DNA of 64,000 bases from Streptomyces cupreus (GTDB lineage Bacteria; Actinomycetota; Actinomycetes; Streptomycetales; Streptomycetaceae), in assembly GCF_014257025.1 (NCBI RefSeq), contig NZ_JACMSF010000009.1, forward strand, positions 124,001-188,000. The letters run 5' to 3'. The notes under the pieces were generated by a model. It was not told the DNA's origin and ran no database searches. It saw nothing but the letters and a program-made list of their open reading frames with translations. The first letter of the stretch is position 1, and every line of letters starts with the position of its first letter. The position numbers and the translations under genes are program-made. Positions 7,265 to 16,061 of this stretch are shown piece by piece.

Positions 7265-8083
7265 TCAGCCGGCGTGCGTGGAGAACAGTCCGCCCGTCGG
7301 GCCCTGCTTGTCGCCGCCCTGGGCCTTCTTCAGGGCGTTGGCGAGGCTCTCGATGGTGAGGGACTGGAGGATGACGCGGCCGCTGCCCTCCAGGGTGGCC
7401 AGCGACAGGCCCTCGCCACCGAAGACGGCGTTCATCATGCCCTGGCGGTTGAGGCCGCCGACGCGCTGGACGCCGTACTGGATGCCCTCCTCGAAGGCGA
7501 CGACGCAGCCCGTGTCGACCTCGATACGCCCGCCGAAGTCGGCCGGGTTCAGGTCGATGAAGTTGCCGGCGCCCGCGATGATCACTGTGCCGTGGCCGGT
7601 GAACTTCTCCAGGACGAAGCCCTCGCCGCCCTTCATGCCGGTCTTGCCGCCCTGGAAGGCGATGCCGAAGTCGACGGTGGACTCGGCGGCGACGAAGGCG
7701 TCCTTCTCCGCGAACCACGCGCGTGTGCCGTCCAGCTCCAGGGCGCGCATCTCGCCGGGCAGGACGCCCGCGAAGCCGACGGTGCCCTCGCCGCCCTGGG
7801 AGGTGAAGTACTGGAACGCCAGGGATTCGCCCGCGAGGACACGCTGGCCGACCTGCATGGCGGTGCCCATGGCCTGGCGGAGCATGCCGCCCATGCCTGC
7901 GCCGGTGGAGCCGCCGCCCTGGGGTTGCTGACCGTTCGACGGGCCCGTCAGGCGGGTCTCCATCGTCACGTTCGTGGTCTTGAAGAGGAACTTGCCCGCC
8001 TCGCAGTACACGGTCTGGCCGGGCTGCAGGCTGACGACCGCCATCTGCATGGCGTTGCCGACGATTTCTTGCTGGAGAGTCAC
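7265..8083 (-). CDS. AIM24 family protein
   Basis: 272 residues of the AIM24 (TIGR00266-like) family: MQMAVVSLQPGQTVYCEAGKF, a glycine-rich central loop (GGMLRQAMGTAMQVGQRVL), FTSQGGEGTVGFAG, and the C-terminal barrel pieces GTVIIAGAGNFIDL and GLSLATLEGSGRVILQS. The fold is a beta-sandwich related to TRAP-like proteins; no enzymatic activity is established in bacteria. The start is GTG (8083). No transmembrane segment is evident. It is probably monocistronic, 97 nt downstream of the allantoicase stop on the same strand, with no evident functional link to the purine genes. Confidence 0.85.
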   Translation of the reverse strand: MTLQQEIVGNAMQMAVVSLQPGQTVYCEAGKFLFKTTNVTMETRLTGPSNGQQPQGGGSTGAGMGGMLRQAMGTAMQVGQRVLAGESLAFQYFTSQGGEGTVGFAGVLPGEMRALELDGTRAWFAEKDAFVAAESTVDFGIAFQGGKTGMKGGEGFVLEKFTGHGTVIIAGAGNFIDLNPADFGGRIEVDTGCVVAFEEGIQYGVQRVGGLNRQGMMNAVFGGEGLSLATLEGSGRVILQSLTIESLANALKKAQGGDKQGPTGGLFSTHAG

Positions 8084-8180
8084 GTGGGGTGAACGTGGGC
8101 GGGGGGAGAAGAGTTCCGGACGTGGGTCGTCCGGGTGATCTCGATGTCCGCTCGCCGCCGGCGTGGCGGGACCCGTTGGC

Positions 8181-9296
8181 TCAGCCGCCCAGCTCCTGGT
8201 GCCTCGCCGACAACGCCGACGCCCCCTCCTCCGTCAGTGAGCCGAACAGGCGGAGTCGGGAGATTCCGCCGTCCGGGTAGATGTCCACGCGCGCGTGGGT
8301 GGCCACGGCGGGTGTCGGCAGGACGAAGCGGTGGTTCGTGTCCGGCTGAAGGCGGGTGCGCGGGAGGATCTCGCGCCAGTCCCCCGTCTCACCGTCCCGT
8401 ACCGACACCGACGCCCACCCCGCGCTGTTCCCCTTCAGGTACGCCGTGTCGATCTCGACCGCCCGGATCCGGGACCGGGACACCAGCCGGTACCGGATCC
8501 AGTCGTTGCCCTGGTCCCGGCGGCGCCGGGTTTCCCAGCCGTCGTCCATCTTCCGGGACCGGCCCGGCTGGATCGTGTTCGTGGCCGGCGAGTAGAAGAG
8601 GTTCGACGCGTCCTCCACCTGACCGCCGTTCTCCAGCGCGACCACGTCGAAGGTGCCCAGCACCGCCAGCCACGCCGGGTCCGGGACCACCTCGCCGTAG
8701 ACCCGCAGCCGCGCGATGCCGCCGTCGGGGTGCTGGTTCACCCGTAGGTGCGTGAAGCGCTGCTCGACCGACACCGCGAAGCCGTTCGCCGCGTGGCCTC
8801 CCACCGGCGTGCGCGGTACCAGCGTCGTCCACTTCACGTCGTCGCCCAACAGCTCCTCGGGCGACGGGGAGCCCGCTACCGACGTACCCTCGATCGAGAC
8901 CGCCTGCGGGTAGTTCCCACGGAAGTGCGCCGTGTCCACGACGATCCCGCGGATCACCCCCGGCGCCCCCAGACGCACCAGCGCCCAGTCGTGGTCCTCC
9001 GCCGTCGGCCACGGATGCTCCGCCGAGGCGCCCCGCCGGCGCCGCGTCTCCCAGCCGTCCATGATCTTGCCCTTGTGCCCGAAGTGCTCGGGGTCGAACT
9101 CGGCCCGCTCGGGCACAAGGAGGTTCTCCCGCTGCGCGAAGAACTCGTCGTTGGCGGCGATGACACCGGCCCCGAGCTGCCGGTCGGCGAGGTTGGCGTA
9201 CTGGGTGAAGGGGAAGTCGGCGGTGCGGTAGTCCGCGTACGGGTCACCGCCTCCGTACGGGTTCGCGTCGCCGGTGAAACTCACAATCGCCGTCAC
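8181..9296 (-). CDS. alc: Allantoicase
   Basis: Hydrolyses allantoate to ureidoglycolate and urea, the step after allantoinase in purine-ring degradation. The 371-residue protein shows the internal duplication of the family: two jelly-roll halves each contain a MDGWETRRRR-type segment (KIMDGWETRRRRG and KMDDGWETRRRRDQG) and a later HPDGGIARLRVYG / YPDGGISRLRLFG segment. The GTG at 9296 is chosen because AAAGG lies 8 nt upstream and the product begins TAIVSFTGDANPYGGG; upstream in-frame codons belong to the antisense of allantoinase. It starts 38 nt after the allantoinase stop, so both form an operon driven from the operator-rich region at 10.7 kb. Confidence 0.95.
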   Translation of the reverse strand: MTAIVSFTGDANPYGGGDPYADYRTADFPFTQYANLADRQLGAGVIAANDEFFAQRENLLVPERAEFDPEHFGHKGKIMDGWETRRRRGASAEHPWPTAEDHDWALVRLGAPGVIRGIVVDTAHFRGNYPQAVSIEGTSVAGSPSPEELLGDDVKWTTLVPRTPVGGHAANGFAVSVEQRFTHLRVNQHPDGGIARLRVYGEVVPDPAWLAVLGTFDVVALENGGQVEDASNLFYSPATNTIQPGRSRKMDDGWETRRRRDQGNDWIRYRLVSRSRIRAVEIDTAYLKGNSAGWASVSVRDGETGDWREILPRTRLQPDTNHRFVLPTPAVATHARVDIYPDGGISRLRLFGSLTEEGASALSARHQELGG

Positions 9297-9334
9297 TTCA
9301 TGTGCCTTTCGGATGTCGGGGCTGGGAAGAATGG

Positions 9335-10672
9335 TCAGTGGGTGCGTGCCAGCAAGCGTCCCCTCGGCTCCGTGAACTCGCCGTCCACGACCACGCGTTC
9401 GCCGCGCAGCCACGTCGACTTCACCACTCCGTACAGGGTCTTGCCCGCGTAGGCCGTCACACGGTTGCGGTGCTGAAGGGCCGCCGGGTCCACGGTGAAC
9501 GTCTCGTCCGGCGCGAGGACCGCGAAGTCGGCGTCCCGGCCCGCCTCGATGACGCCCTTCCTGCCGTCGAGGCCCACGAGTTCCGCCGTACGCGAGGACA
9601 TCCAGCGCACCACGTCCTCCAGGCCGTGACCGCGCTTGCGCGCCTCCGTCCACACCGCCGCGAGGCTGAGCTGGAGGCCGGAGATACCGCCCCACGCCGT
9701 GGCGAAGTCGTCCGTCTTGAGGTCGGCCGTCGACGGCGAGTGGTCCGTGACCACGCAGTCGATCGTGCCGTCCGCCAGCGCCTGCCACAGCAGGGCCTGG
9801 TTGGCGGACTCGCGGATCGGCGGGCAGCACTTGAACTCGCTCGCCCCGTCCGGGACTTCCTCGGCCGTCAGGGTCAGGTAGTGGGGGCAGGTCTCCACCG
9901 TCAGCCGCACGCCCTCCGCCTTCGCCTCGGCGATCAGCGGGAGCGCGTCCGAGGACGACAGGTGCAGGACGTGCACCCGCGCGTCCAGCCGCCTCGCCTG
10001 CGCGATCAGCTGCGCGATCGCCGTGTCCTCCGCGTCACGCGGGCGCGAGGCCAGGAAGTCCGCGTACTTGGGGCCACCCTGCTGTGGCGCCGCCTGCAGG
10101 TGGTGCGGGTCCTCCGCGTGCACGATCAACAGGCCGCCGAAGGAGGCGATCTCGGCCAGGCACTGGGCGAGTCGCTCCTGGTCCAGGTGCGGGAACTCGT
10201 CCACGCCGGACGGGGACAGGAACGCCTTGAAGCCGAACACCCCGGCCTCGTGCAGCGGGCGCAGGTCCTTGACGTTGTCCGGCAGCGCGCCGCCCCAGAA
10301 GCCGACGTCGATGTGCGCCTTGTCGGCCGCGACCTGCTGTTTCACCCGCAGGTTCTCGACCGTCGTGGTCGGCGGGAGGGAGTTCAGCGGCATGTCCACC
10401 AGGGTGGTGATACCGCCGGCCGCCGCCGCGCGCGTGGCGGTCCAGAAGCCCTCCCACTCGGTGCGGCCGGGGTCGTTGACGTGCACGTGGGTGTCGACCA
10501 GGCCGGGCAGCAGGACGTCGTCGCCGAGGTCCTCCACACGGGCGCTCTCGACGGAAGCGTCGTACGGCAGTACGGCCGCGATCTTCCCGGCGGAGACCGC
10601 GACCGAAGCGGCCCGCGTCCCCTCCGGGGTGATGACGCGCGTCGAGCGCAGCACCAGTTCTACGTCGGACAC
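9335..10672 (-). CDS. allB: Allantoinase
   Basis: Zinc-dependent amidohydrolase opening the hydantoin ring of allantoin to allantoate. In the 445-residue protein the metal ligands are visible: THVH (61-64), the carbamylated Lys in GFKAF (K149), His185 (VHAEDP), His237 (VLHLSS) and Asp310 (VVTDHSPS). The residues DPGRTEWEG after the first motif are typical of AllB and distinguish it from dihydropyrimidinase. It is first in the allB-alc operon and divergent from the IclR repressor gene (275 bp apart); the region between contains several palindromes consistent with repression by that regulator. Confidence 0.96.
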   Translation of the reverse strand: MSDVELVLRSTRVITPEGTRAASVAVSAGKIAAVLPYDASVESARVEDLGDDVLLPGLVDTHVHVNDPGRTEWEGFWTATRAAAAGGITTLVDMPLNSLPPTTTVENLRVKQQVAADKAHIDVGFWGGALPDNVKDLRPLHEAGVFGFKAFLSPSGVDEFPHLDQERLAQCLAEIASFGGLLIVHAEDPHHLQAAPQQGGPKYADFLASRPRDAEDTAIAQLIAQARRLDARVHVLHLSSSDALPLIAEAKAEGVRLTVETCPHYLTLTAEEVPDGASEFKCCPPIRESANQALLWQALADGTIDCVVTDHSPSTADLKTDDFATAWGGISGLQLSLAAVWTEARKRGHGLEDVVRWMSSRTAELVGLDGRKGVIEAGRDADFAVLAPDETFTVDPAALQHRNRVTAYAGKTLYGVVKSTWLRGERVVVDGEFTEPRGRLLARTH

Positions 10673-10702
10673 CCGGGACCCCTCTCTCTGCCGCCGTTTT
10701 AC

Positions 10703-10754
10703 TTCCGGGAAACGGGGGTGACTTCCACGTTACGGAATTCAACGTTCTGTTGAA
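10703..10754. promoter_or_regulatory. allB operator region: TTCC-N7-GGAA boxes plus TTCAAC-N5-GTTGAA palindrome
   Basis: TTCCACGTTACGGAA (10723-10737) is a 15-bp TTCC-N7-GGAA box. A weaker partner, TTCCGGGAAACGGGG, lies 20 bp away at 10703-10717. Immediately adjacent, TTCAACGTTCTGTTGAA (10738-10754) is a perfect 6-5-6 palindrome. They sit 30-82 bp upstream of the allB start. The first type recurs at allR, aceB and hyi; the second at the urate operon, catalase and (imperfectly) aceB. Confidence 0.75.
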
Positions 10755-10823
10755 GGAGTCTTCACTCCCATTCCCGTGCCGTCAAGGGCACACTGCTACC
10801 CAGCACCCTTCACGCATCCACTC

Positions 10824-10866
10824 TGGACGTTTCCACAAAGTGGAATTAGAATTCCACCAAGCAGAA
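10824..10866 (+). promoter_or_regulatory. allR promoter with paired 15-bp operators
   Basis: A -35 TGGACG (10824-10829) and -10 TAGAAT (10847-10852) are separated by 17 bp. The perfect box TTCCACAAAGTGGAA (10831-10845) fills the spacer and a second box, TTCCACCAAGCAGAA (10852-10866), starts at the end of the -10, exactly 21 bp further. This arrangement suggests autorepression by the IclR protein. Confidence 0.7.
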
Positions 10867-10946
10867 CGTAGCTACGCACAAGCGAGGAGTCAACCGACTG
10901 CCGGGTAGGCTTCTGCCCTTCCCGCCAGTCCCGAAAGGAACGCGCC

Positions 10947-11741
10947 GTGCCGACGTCCAGCGCCAGCACCACCGACTCCGCCAAGTCCGCCAGCGGTGGC
11001 GTCCAGTCACTCGAGCGCGCCTTCGACCTGCTGGAGCGGATGGCCGACGCCGGCGGCGAGGTGGGCCTGAGCGAGCTCTCCGCGAGCAGCGGACTGCCGC
11101 TGCCCACCATCCACCGACTGATGCGCACCCTTGTGGCCTGCGGTTACGTCCGCCAGCAGCCCAACCGGCGATACGCCCTCGGCCCGCGTCTGATCCGCCT
11201 CGGCGAGTCCGCCTCCCGGCTGCTCGGTACCTGGGCGCGCCCCTACCTCGCCCGCCTGGTCGAGGAGACCGGCGAGACCGCGAACATGGCCCTGCTCGAC
11301 GGGGACGAGATCGTCTACGTCGCCCAGGTGCCGTCCAAGCACTCGATGCGGATGTTCACCGAGGTCGGCCGGCGCGTGCTGCCGCACTCCACGGGCGTCG
11401 GCAAGGCCCTGCTGGCGAACACCCCGGACGCCGAGGTGCGCGCCCTGCTCTCGCGCACCGGCATGCCGGCCGCCACGGAGAAGACGATCACCACCGCGGA
11501 CGGCTTCCTCGCGGCGCTGGACGACGTGCGCCGCCTCGGGTACGCGGTCGACGACAACGAGCAGGAGATCGGGGTCCGTTGCCTCGCGGTGTCGGTGCCC
11601 GATTCGCCGACGGCCGCCGCGATTTCCATCTCCGGCCCGGCAGGCCGCGTCACCGAGGCCGCCACCGAGCGGATCGTGCCCGTGCTCCAGCAGATCGCCC
11701 AGGAACTCTCCGAGGCGCTGGCCACCCAGAACCCGGCGTGA
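10947..11741 (+). CDS. allR: IclR-family repressor of the allantoin/glyoxylate pathway
   Basis: 264 residues with the IclR layout: N-terminal winged helix (VQSLERAFDLLERMADAGGE, LSELSASSGLPLPTIHRLMRTL about residues 35-70) and a GAF-like effector domain (GETANMALLDGDEIVYVAQV, HSTGVGKALLA, GVRCLAVSVPD) that in AllR-type proteins binds allantoin or glyoxylate-like ligands. The GTG at 10947 follows GAAAGGAACGCGCC. The gene is divergent from allB and preceded by its own paired operators. In S. coelicolor a homologous AllR is known to repress allantoin genes; the ligand here is inferred. Confidence 0.9.
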   Translation: MPTSSASTTDSAKSASGGVQSLERAFDLLERMADAGGEVGLSELSASSGLPLPTIHRLMRTLVACGYVRQQPNRRYALGPRLIRLGESASRLLGTWARPYLARLVEETGETANMALLDGDEIVYVAQVPSKHSMRMFTEVGRRVLPHSTGVGKALLANTPDAEVRALLSRTGMPAATEKTITTADGFLAALDDVRRLGYAVDDNEQEIGVRCLAVSVPDSPTAAAISISGPAGRVTEAATERIVPVLQQIAQELSEALATQNPA

Positions 11742-12053
11742 CTAGCGCTTCTGCTCCCCGAACAGATCCACCGCGTTCCGTACCTCGGCCAGCCCCCGCG
11801 ACAGCGCGCTGACCGACCCGATCGCTCCGGCGATCAGCAGCAACGACCGCTGTAACCGCGGGATTTCGGGGGCGCCGCCGATCGTCATCGCGGCCAGCGC
11901 CGCGAGTTCATCATCCGCGATTCCCCGGTCCGGGAACTCGGCCGGGAGCGCGGCGAGTTCGCGGCGCAACCGGGACACCGCGGTCCTCAGTTCCGCCACT
12001 CTCGGATCCTCGTAGCTGCCGGTCACCAGCCTCTGCCCCAAGCTCCGCAACAC
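11742..12053 (-). CDS. DUF5955-like small protein
   Basis: About 103 residues from a GTG at 12053 with GGGGGGAGA about 6 nt upstream; the frame is open much further upstream, but that part is antisense to the nucleotidyltransferase. The region SYEDPRVAELRTAVSRLRRELAAL is a predicted coiled helix, followed by IADDELAALAAM and a second helical block (LLLIAGAIGSVSALSRGLAEVRNAVDLF). I recognise it as a conserved Streptomyces family, from memory DUF5955, of unknown function. Its stop abuts the allR stop with no gap (convergent). Confidence 0.7.
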   Translation of the reverse strand: MLRSLGQRLVTGSYEDPRVAELRTAVSRLRRELAALPAEFPDRGIADDELAALAAMTIGGAPEIPRLQRSLLLIAGAIGSVSALSRGLAEVRNAVDLFGEQKR

Positions 12054-12251
12054 AGCTCTCCCCCCGCGCACGCCGTTGTGCGCGTCCACGTCGTGATCCC
12101 CGATCCCCGCCGAGCAGCCCCCGTGGCGTTGGTCGGGCGCCGTGGGGACGCGGGCCAGTAAACGCCTTCCATGCGCCGTGCGCCACCACGCGGACCGAAA
12201 TTCAGCCCTGGGAAACCGTGCCGCCCTCGTGCCGTCAGGTATGCAGGAGGC

Positions 12252-12851
12252 ATGACGCAGAACGAACAGCAGGTCGCCGGTCTCGTCCTCGCCGCGGGCG
12301 GGGGGCGCCGGCTCGGCGGGCGGCCCAAGGCACTGCTCGAACACCGCGGACGTCCGCTCGTCGAACACGCGGTCGGAGTGCTGCGCGCGGCCGGCTGTAC
12401 CCGCGTCCATGTCGTCCTCGGGGCCCGTGCCGACGCCGTACGGGAGCGCGCGGAGCTCGGTGACTGCGTACTGGTGGACAACCCCGACTGGGAGCAGGGG
12501 ATGGGGACCTCGCTGCGGGCGGGGCTCGCCTCGCTCACCGGAACGGGCGTACGGGCCGCGCTGGTCTCGCTCGTCGATCAGCCCGGAATCGGCGTTCAGG
12601 CGGTCGCCCGGGTTCTGGCCGCCTACGCCGGGGAGGCGTCGCTGGTCTCCGCCGCCTACGCGGGCGTACGCGGGCATCCCGTGCTGTTCGGCGCCGCGCA
12701 CTGGACGGGGGTCGCCCGGGCCGCGACCGGGGATCAGGGGGCGCGCGGTTACCTCAAGGAGCATGCGGACGCGGTCCGGCTCGTGGAGTGCGGGGACGTG
12801 GCGCAGCCGTACGACATCGACACCGAGGCCGACCTGGTCCACCTTGAGTGA
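12252..12851 (+). CDS. MocA/MobA-like nucleotidyltransferase
   Basis: 199 residues of the GT-A-type NTP transferase family. The signature LVLAAGGGRRLGGRPKALL near the N-terminus binds the nucleotide and Mg; later SLVDQPGI and GVRGHPVLFG match the MocA (CTP:molybdopterin cytidylyltransferase) branch. Such proteins mature the molybdenum cofactor of xanthine dehydrogenase-type enzymes, which fits the purine context, but related sugar or quinone nucleotidyltransferases cannot be excluded. The ATG at 12252 follows GCAGGAGGC. It ends 49 nt before the aceB operator region. Confidence 0.8.
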   Translation: MTQNEQQVAGLVLAAGGGRRLGGRPKALLEHRGRPLVEHAVGVLRAAGCTRVHVVLGARADAVRERAELGDCVLVDNPDWEQGMGTSLRAGLASLTGTGVRAALVSLVDQPGIGVQAVARVLAAYAGEASLVSAAYAGVRGHPVLFGAAHWTGVARAATGDQGARGYLKEHADAVRLVECGDVAQPYDIDTEADLVHLE

Positions 12852-12900
12852 GCGGGGTGGCACTGAGCGACACCTTGTGTCGACTCAGAGAATCTCGACA

Positions 12901-12953
12901 TCAACAAACCATTGAAGTTCCACGATGAGGAAACTACTATCCACTGCTCAGAA
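12901..12953 (+). promoter_or_regulatory. aceB promoter with three operator boxes
   Basis: A near-consensus promoter, TTGAAG (12912-12917), 17 bp, TACTAT (12935-12940), carries an imperfect TCAACAAACCATTGA box over the -35 (12901-12915), the box TTCCACGATGAGGAA in the spacer (12918-12932) and ATCCACTGCTCAGAA over the -10 end (12939-12953). The last two are 21 bp apart, the same geometry as at allR. Confidence 0.72.
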
Positions 12954-13035
12954 GCGTCCTATCGCACAGTGGGCGCTCTCTGTTCCATGCGTGCCGCCTG
13001 GCACCCGGTGCCACCGCTGAAGGAAGTGACAGCTC

Positions 13036-14658
13036 ATGTCCGCACCAGCGCCGTCCCCGCTGGCCATCGTCGACGCCGAGCCCCTGCCCCGGCAGGAGGA
13101 GGTCCTCACCGACGCGGCCCTCGCCTTCGTGGCCGAGCTGCACCGCCGGTTCACGCCCCGGCGTAACGAACTCCTCGCCCGCCGCGCCGAGCGCCGCGCC
13201 GAGATCGCCCGCACCTCCGCTCTCGACTTCCTCCCGGAGACCGCCGACGTCCGCGCCGACGACTCCTGGAGGGTGGCCCCGTGCCCGCCCGCGCTGCAGG
13301 ACCGCCGGGTCGAGATCACCGGCCCCACCGACCGCAAGATGACCATCAACGCCCTCAACTCGGGCGCCAAGGTCTGGCTCGCCGACTTCGAGGACGCCTC
13401 GGCTCCGACCTGGGAGAACGTGGTCCTCGGCCAGCTCAATCTGATCGACGCCTACACCCGCAGCATCGACTTCACCGACCCGAAGTCCGGCAAGTCGTAT
13501 GCCCTGAAGGCCGACGAGGACCTCGCCACGGTCGTCATGCGCCCGCGCGGCTGGCACCTGAACGAGCGTCACCTCCAGATCGACGGGCAGCAAGTGCCCG
13601 GCGCCTTCGTCGACTTCGGCCTCTACTTCTTCCACAACGCCCAGCGGCTGCTCGACCTCGGCAAGGGCCCGTACTTCTACCTCCCGAAGACCGAGTCCCA
13701 CCTGGAGGCCCGCCTCTGGAACGACGTGTTCGTCTTCGCGCAGGACTACGTCGGCATCCCGCAGGGCACCATCCGCGCCACCGTCCTGATCGAGACGATC
13801 ACGGCCGCGTACGAGATGGAGGAGATCCTCTACGAACTGCGCGACCACGCCTCCGGGTTGAACGCCGGCCGCTGGGACTATCTGTTCTCCATCGTCAAGA
13901 ACTTCCGTGACGGCGGCGCCAGGTTCGTGCTGCCGGACCGCAACGCGGTCACGATGACGGCCCCGTTCATGCGGGCGTACACCGAACTCCTCGTCCGCAC
14001 CTGCCACAAGCGCGGCGCGCACGCGATCGGCGGCATGGCGGCCTTCATCCCCTCGCGCCGGGACGAGGAGGTCAACAAGGTCGCCTTCGAGAAGGTGAAG
14101 GCGGACAAGGACCGCGAGGCGAACGACGGTTTTGACGGCTCCTGGGTGGCCCACCCCGACCTGGTGCCGATCGCCATGGCCTCCTTCGACGCGGTGCTCG
14201 GCGAGAAGCCGAATCAGAAGGACCGGCTGCGCGAGGACGTCGAGGTCGACGCGGAGGACCTGATCGCCGTCGACTCGCTCGACGCCAAGCCGACGTACAA
14301 CGGTCTGGTCAACGCCGTTCAGGTGGGCATCCGTTACATCGAGGCCTGGCTGCGCGGGCTCGGCGCGGTCGCCATCTTCAACCTCATGGAGGACGCGGCC
14401 ACCGCCGAGATCTCCCGGTCCCAGATCTGGCAGTGGATCAACGCGGGCGTCGAGTTCGAGAACGGCGAGAAGGCCACGCCCGAACTCGCCCGCAAGGTCG
14501 CCGCCGAGGAACTCTCGAACATCCGCCGGGAGATCGGCGAGGAGGCCTTCGCGGCCGGACACTGGCAGCAGGCGCACGACCTGCTGCTCCAGGTCTCCCT
14601 CGACGCCGACTACGCGGACTTCCTGACCCTGCCGGCCTACGAGCAGCTCAAGGGCTGA
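13036..14658 (+). CDS. aceB: Malate synthase A
   Basis: Condenses glyoxylate with acetyl-CoA to malate, draining glyoxylate made by allantoin breakdown. The 540-residue length and the motifs MRPRGWHLNERHLQIDG and FVFAQDYVGIPQGTIRATVLIET identify the A isoform (not the larger glcB type). The glyoxylate/Mg-binding core is in the central TIM barrel and KATPELARKVAAEEL is in the C-terminal cap. The ATG at 13036 follows GAAGGAAGTGACAGCTC. It is transcribed alone from a promoter with AllR-like boxes, so it is expected to be induced with allB-alc. The orientation is convergent with the SelW-like gene; the two coding regions are 1 nt apart. Confidence 0.96.
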   Translation: MSAPAPSPLAIVDAEPLPRQEEVLTDAALAFVAELHRRFTPRRNELLARRAERRAEIARTSALDFLPETADVRADDSWRVAPCPPALQDRRVEITGPTDRKMTINALNSGAKVWLADFEDASAPTWENVVLGQLNLIDAYTRSIDFTDPKSGKSYALKADEDLATVVMRPRGWHLNERHLQIDGQQVPGAFVDFGLYFFHNAQRLLDLGKGPYFYLPKTESHLEARLWNDVFVFAQDYVGIPQGTIRATVLIETITAAYEMEEILYELRDHASGLNAGRWDYLFSIVKNFRDGGARFVLPDRNAVTMTAPFMRAYTELLVRTCHKRGAHAIGGMAAFIPSRRDEEVNKVAFEKVKADKDREANDGFDGSWVAHPDLVPIAMASFDAVLGEKPNQKDRLREDVEVDAEDLIAVDSLDAKPTYNGLVNAVQVGIRYIEAWLRGLGAVAIFNLMEDAATAEISRSQIWQWINAGVEFENGEKATPELARKVAAEELSNIRREIGEEAFAAGHWQQAHDLLLQVSLDADYADFLTLPAYEQLKG

Positions 14659-14659
14659 G

Positions 14660-14941
14660 CTACTGCTGCGCCGCCGTGTCCGAGTGGCCCAGGGACTTTC
14701 CCGGGGCCACTCGGTCGCGTACGGCCCGCTTCACGGCCGTCGGTTCGGGGAAGCCCTGCTCGCGGCGGTCCCAGACGACCTCGTCGTCGACCCGGACGAC
14801 GAAGACGCCACCGGTGCCGGGCTTGAGGGACAGCTCGCCCAGCTCCGCCTCGAAGGTGGTGAGCAGTTCCTGTGCCAGCCAGGCCGCGCGGGGCAGCCAG
14901 CGGCACTGGGTGCAGTACTCGATCTGTACGACGGGGCTCAT
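14660..14941 (-). CDS. SelT/SelW/SelH-like thioredoxin-fold protein
   Basis: 93 residues beginning VQIEYCTQCRWLPRAAWLAQ: the CxxC motif (CTQC) at the end of the first strand is the redox centre of the Rdx family, where eukaryotic members carry selenocysteine. The rest (FEAELGELSLKPGTGGVFVVRVDDEVVWDR) shows the beta-hairpin with GGVFVV typical of the fold. The function is probably thiol redox; partners are unknown. Its ATG overlaps the stop of the HipA-like gene by 4 nt (ATGA), so the two are translationally coupled. Confidence 0.88.
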   Translation of the reverse strand: MSPVVQIEYCTQCRWLPRAAWLAQELLTTFEAELGELSLKPGTGGVFVVRVDDEVVWDRREQGFPEPTAVKRAVRDRVAPGKSLGHSDTAAQQ

Positions 14942-15852
14942 CCGAGGTGCACCGACCAATCCTGTTCCGCCGCCGGTTTGCCGTGCAGGTCGGGCACCCG
15001 CTTCAGCCAGTTCGGCCGGCCTTCCTGTGTCCTCGCCGCACGCAGGGCCTCCTCGGCGGCGAGTTCCTCCCGGGTGGGGAAGTCTGTGGGCAGCCACGAC
15101 GCGGAGGCCTGCACGCGCGCGTGGAGGTAGCCGACGTACGCCTCCCGGGCCTGCTCGGCGGTGGCGAAGCCGGGCTCGTCCAGCAGCCAGGCGTCGGGGA
15201 CCTCGGCCGTGATGGCGCGCAGCAGTTCCTCGGTGACCTTGGGCGCGAGCTCCGCGTCGGCGGCGCCGGTGTCCGGCGTGCGGTGGCCGAGGGCGTGGTG
15301 GCGGAAGTCGTAGGCCTTCGCGGGGTCGGAGGTGTCCCAGCGGTGGTGGAAGACGAGGGCGGCACCGTGGTCGATCAGCCACAGCCGCGGGGGCACCGTG
15401 CCGAAGGTGGGCCAGACCATCAGGTTCGAGCTGTGCACCGTGCGGTCGACGTTGACGGTGAGGGCGTCCAGCCAGATGATCCGGCCCGCCTCCAGCGGAT
15501 CGACCTCGAAGTGCCGGGCGATCTCGGGCGTGAAGTCCTTCGCGCCCGGCAGATAGTCCATCCCGAGGTTGACGCCCGCGCTGGCGCTGTGGAGTTCCCG
15601 CACCTCCTGGTGGGGTTCGTCGTCCGCGATCGCCGGGTCGAAGTGCACGAGGACCAGCTCGGGGAAGCGCAGTCCGAGCGCGCGGGCCAGCTCGCCCACG
15701 ATCACCTCGGCGACCAGCGCCTTGCGGCCCTGTGCGGATCCGGTGAACTTCACGACGTAGGTGCCCAGGTCGTCGGCCTCGACGACGCCGGGGACGGAGC
15801 CGCCGGAGCGGAGGGGTGCGATGTAGCGGGTCGCGGTGACCTCTCTCAGCAT
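14938..15852 (-). CDS. HipA-like kinase domain protein
   Basis: 304 residues with the HipA/PI3-4-kinase-like core: TYVVKFTGSAQGRKALVAEV (nucleotide-binding beta strands and Lys), IIWLDALTVNVDRTVHSSNLMVW (catalytic-loop region; NVDR corresponds to the N..D signature of the fold) and LWLIDHGAALVFH (Mg-binding DHG). It lacks the HipB partner and the N-terminal HipA domain, as expected for the single-domain actinobacterial family often followed by a DUF3037 gene; here the downstream gene is the SelW-like protein instead. Kinase activity and substrate are inferred only from fold. Confidence 0.82.
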   Translation of the reverse strand: MLREVTATRYIAPLRSGGSVPGVVEADDLGTYVVKFTGSAQGRKALVAEVIVGELARALGLRFPELVLVHFDPAIADDEPHQEVRELHSASAGVNLGMDYLPGAKDFTPEIARHFEVDPLEAGRIIWLDALTVNVDRTVHSSNLMVWPTFGTVPPRLWLIDHGAALVFHHRWDTSDPAKAYDFRHHALGHRTPDTGAADAELAPKVTEELLRAITAEVPDAWLLDEPGFATAEQAREAYVGYLHARVQASASWLPTDFPTREELAAEEALRAARTQEGRPNWLKRVPDLHGKPAAEQDWSVHLG

Positions 15853-16061
15853 CTTCCAAGGCCCCGCGGCTCGTTTGCCTTATGTTCCACAGCGAGCTCC
15901 AACCCGGTGCGGCCCTTGCTTCCGGCCTCTGGCATGAAGTGAGCATAGTAACAATGCGTGACAGCCGGGGAAGAGCGGCCGAGCCAAGCGGCCCGGCGTG
16001 ACGTTTCGGCTCGCGGCGCTCTGGGGACCCGGTGTCGCACCCTGTGGAAGGGAGCCGAGCC

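Noticed and set aside
12054..12863. Upstream extension of the DUF5955-like gene
   Set aside because: It is antisense to the nucleotidyltransferase, and the GTG at 12053 has a good ribosome site.
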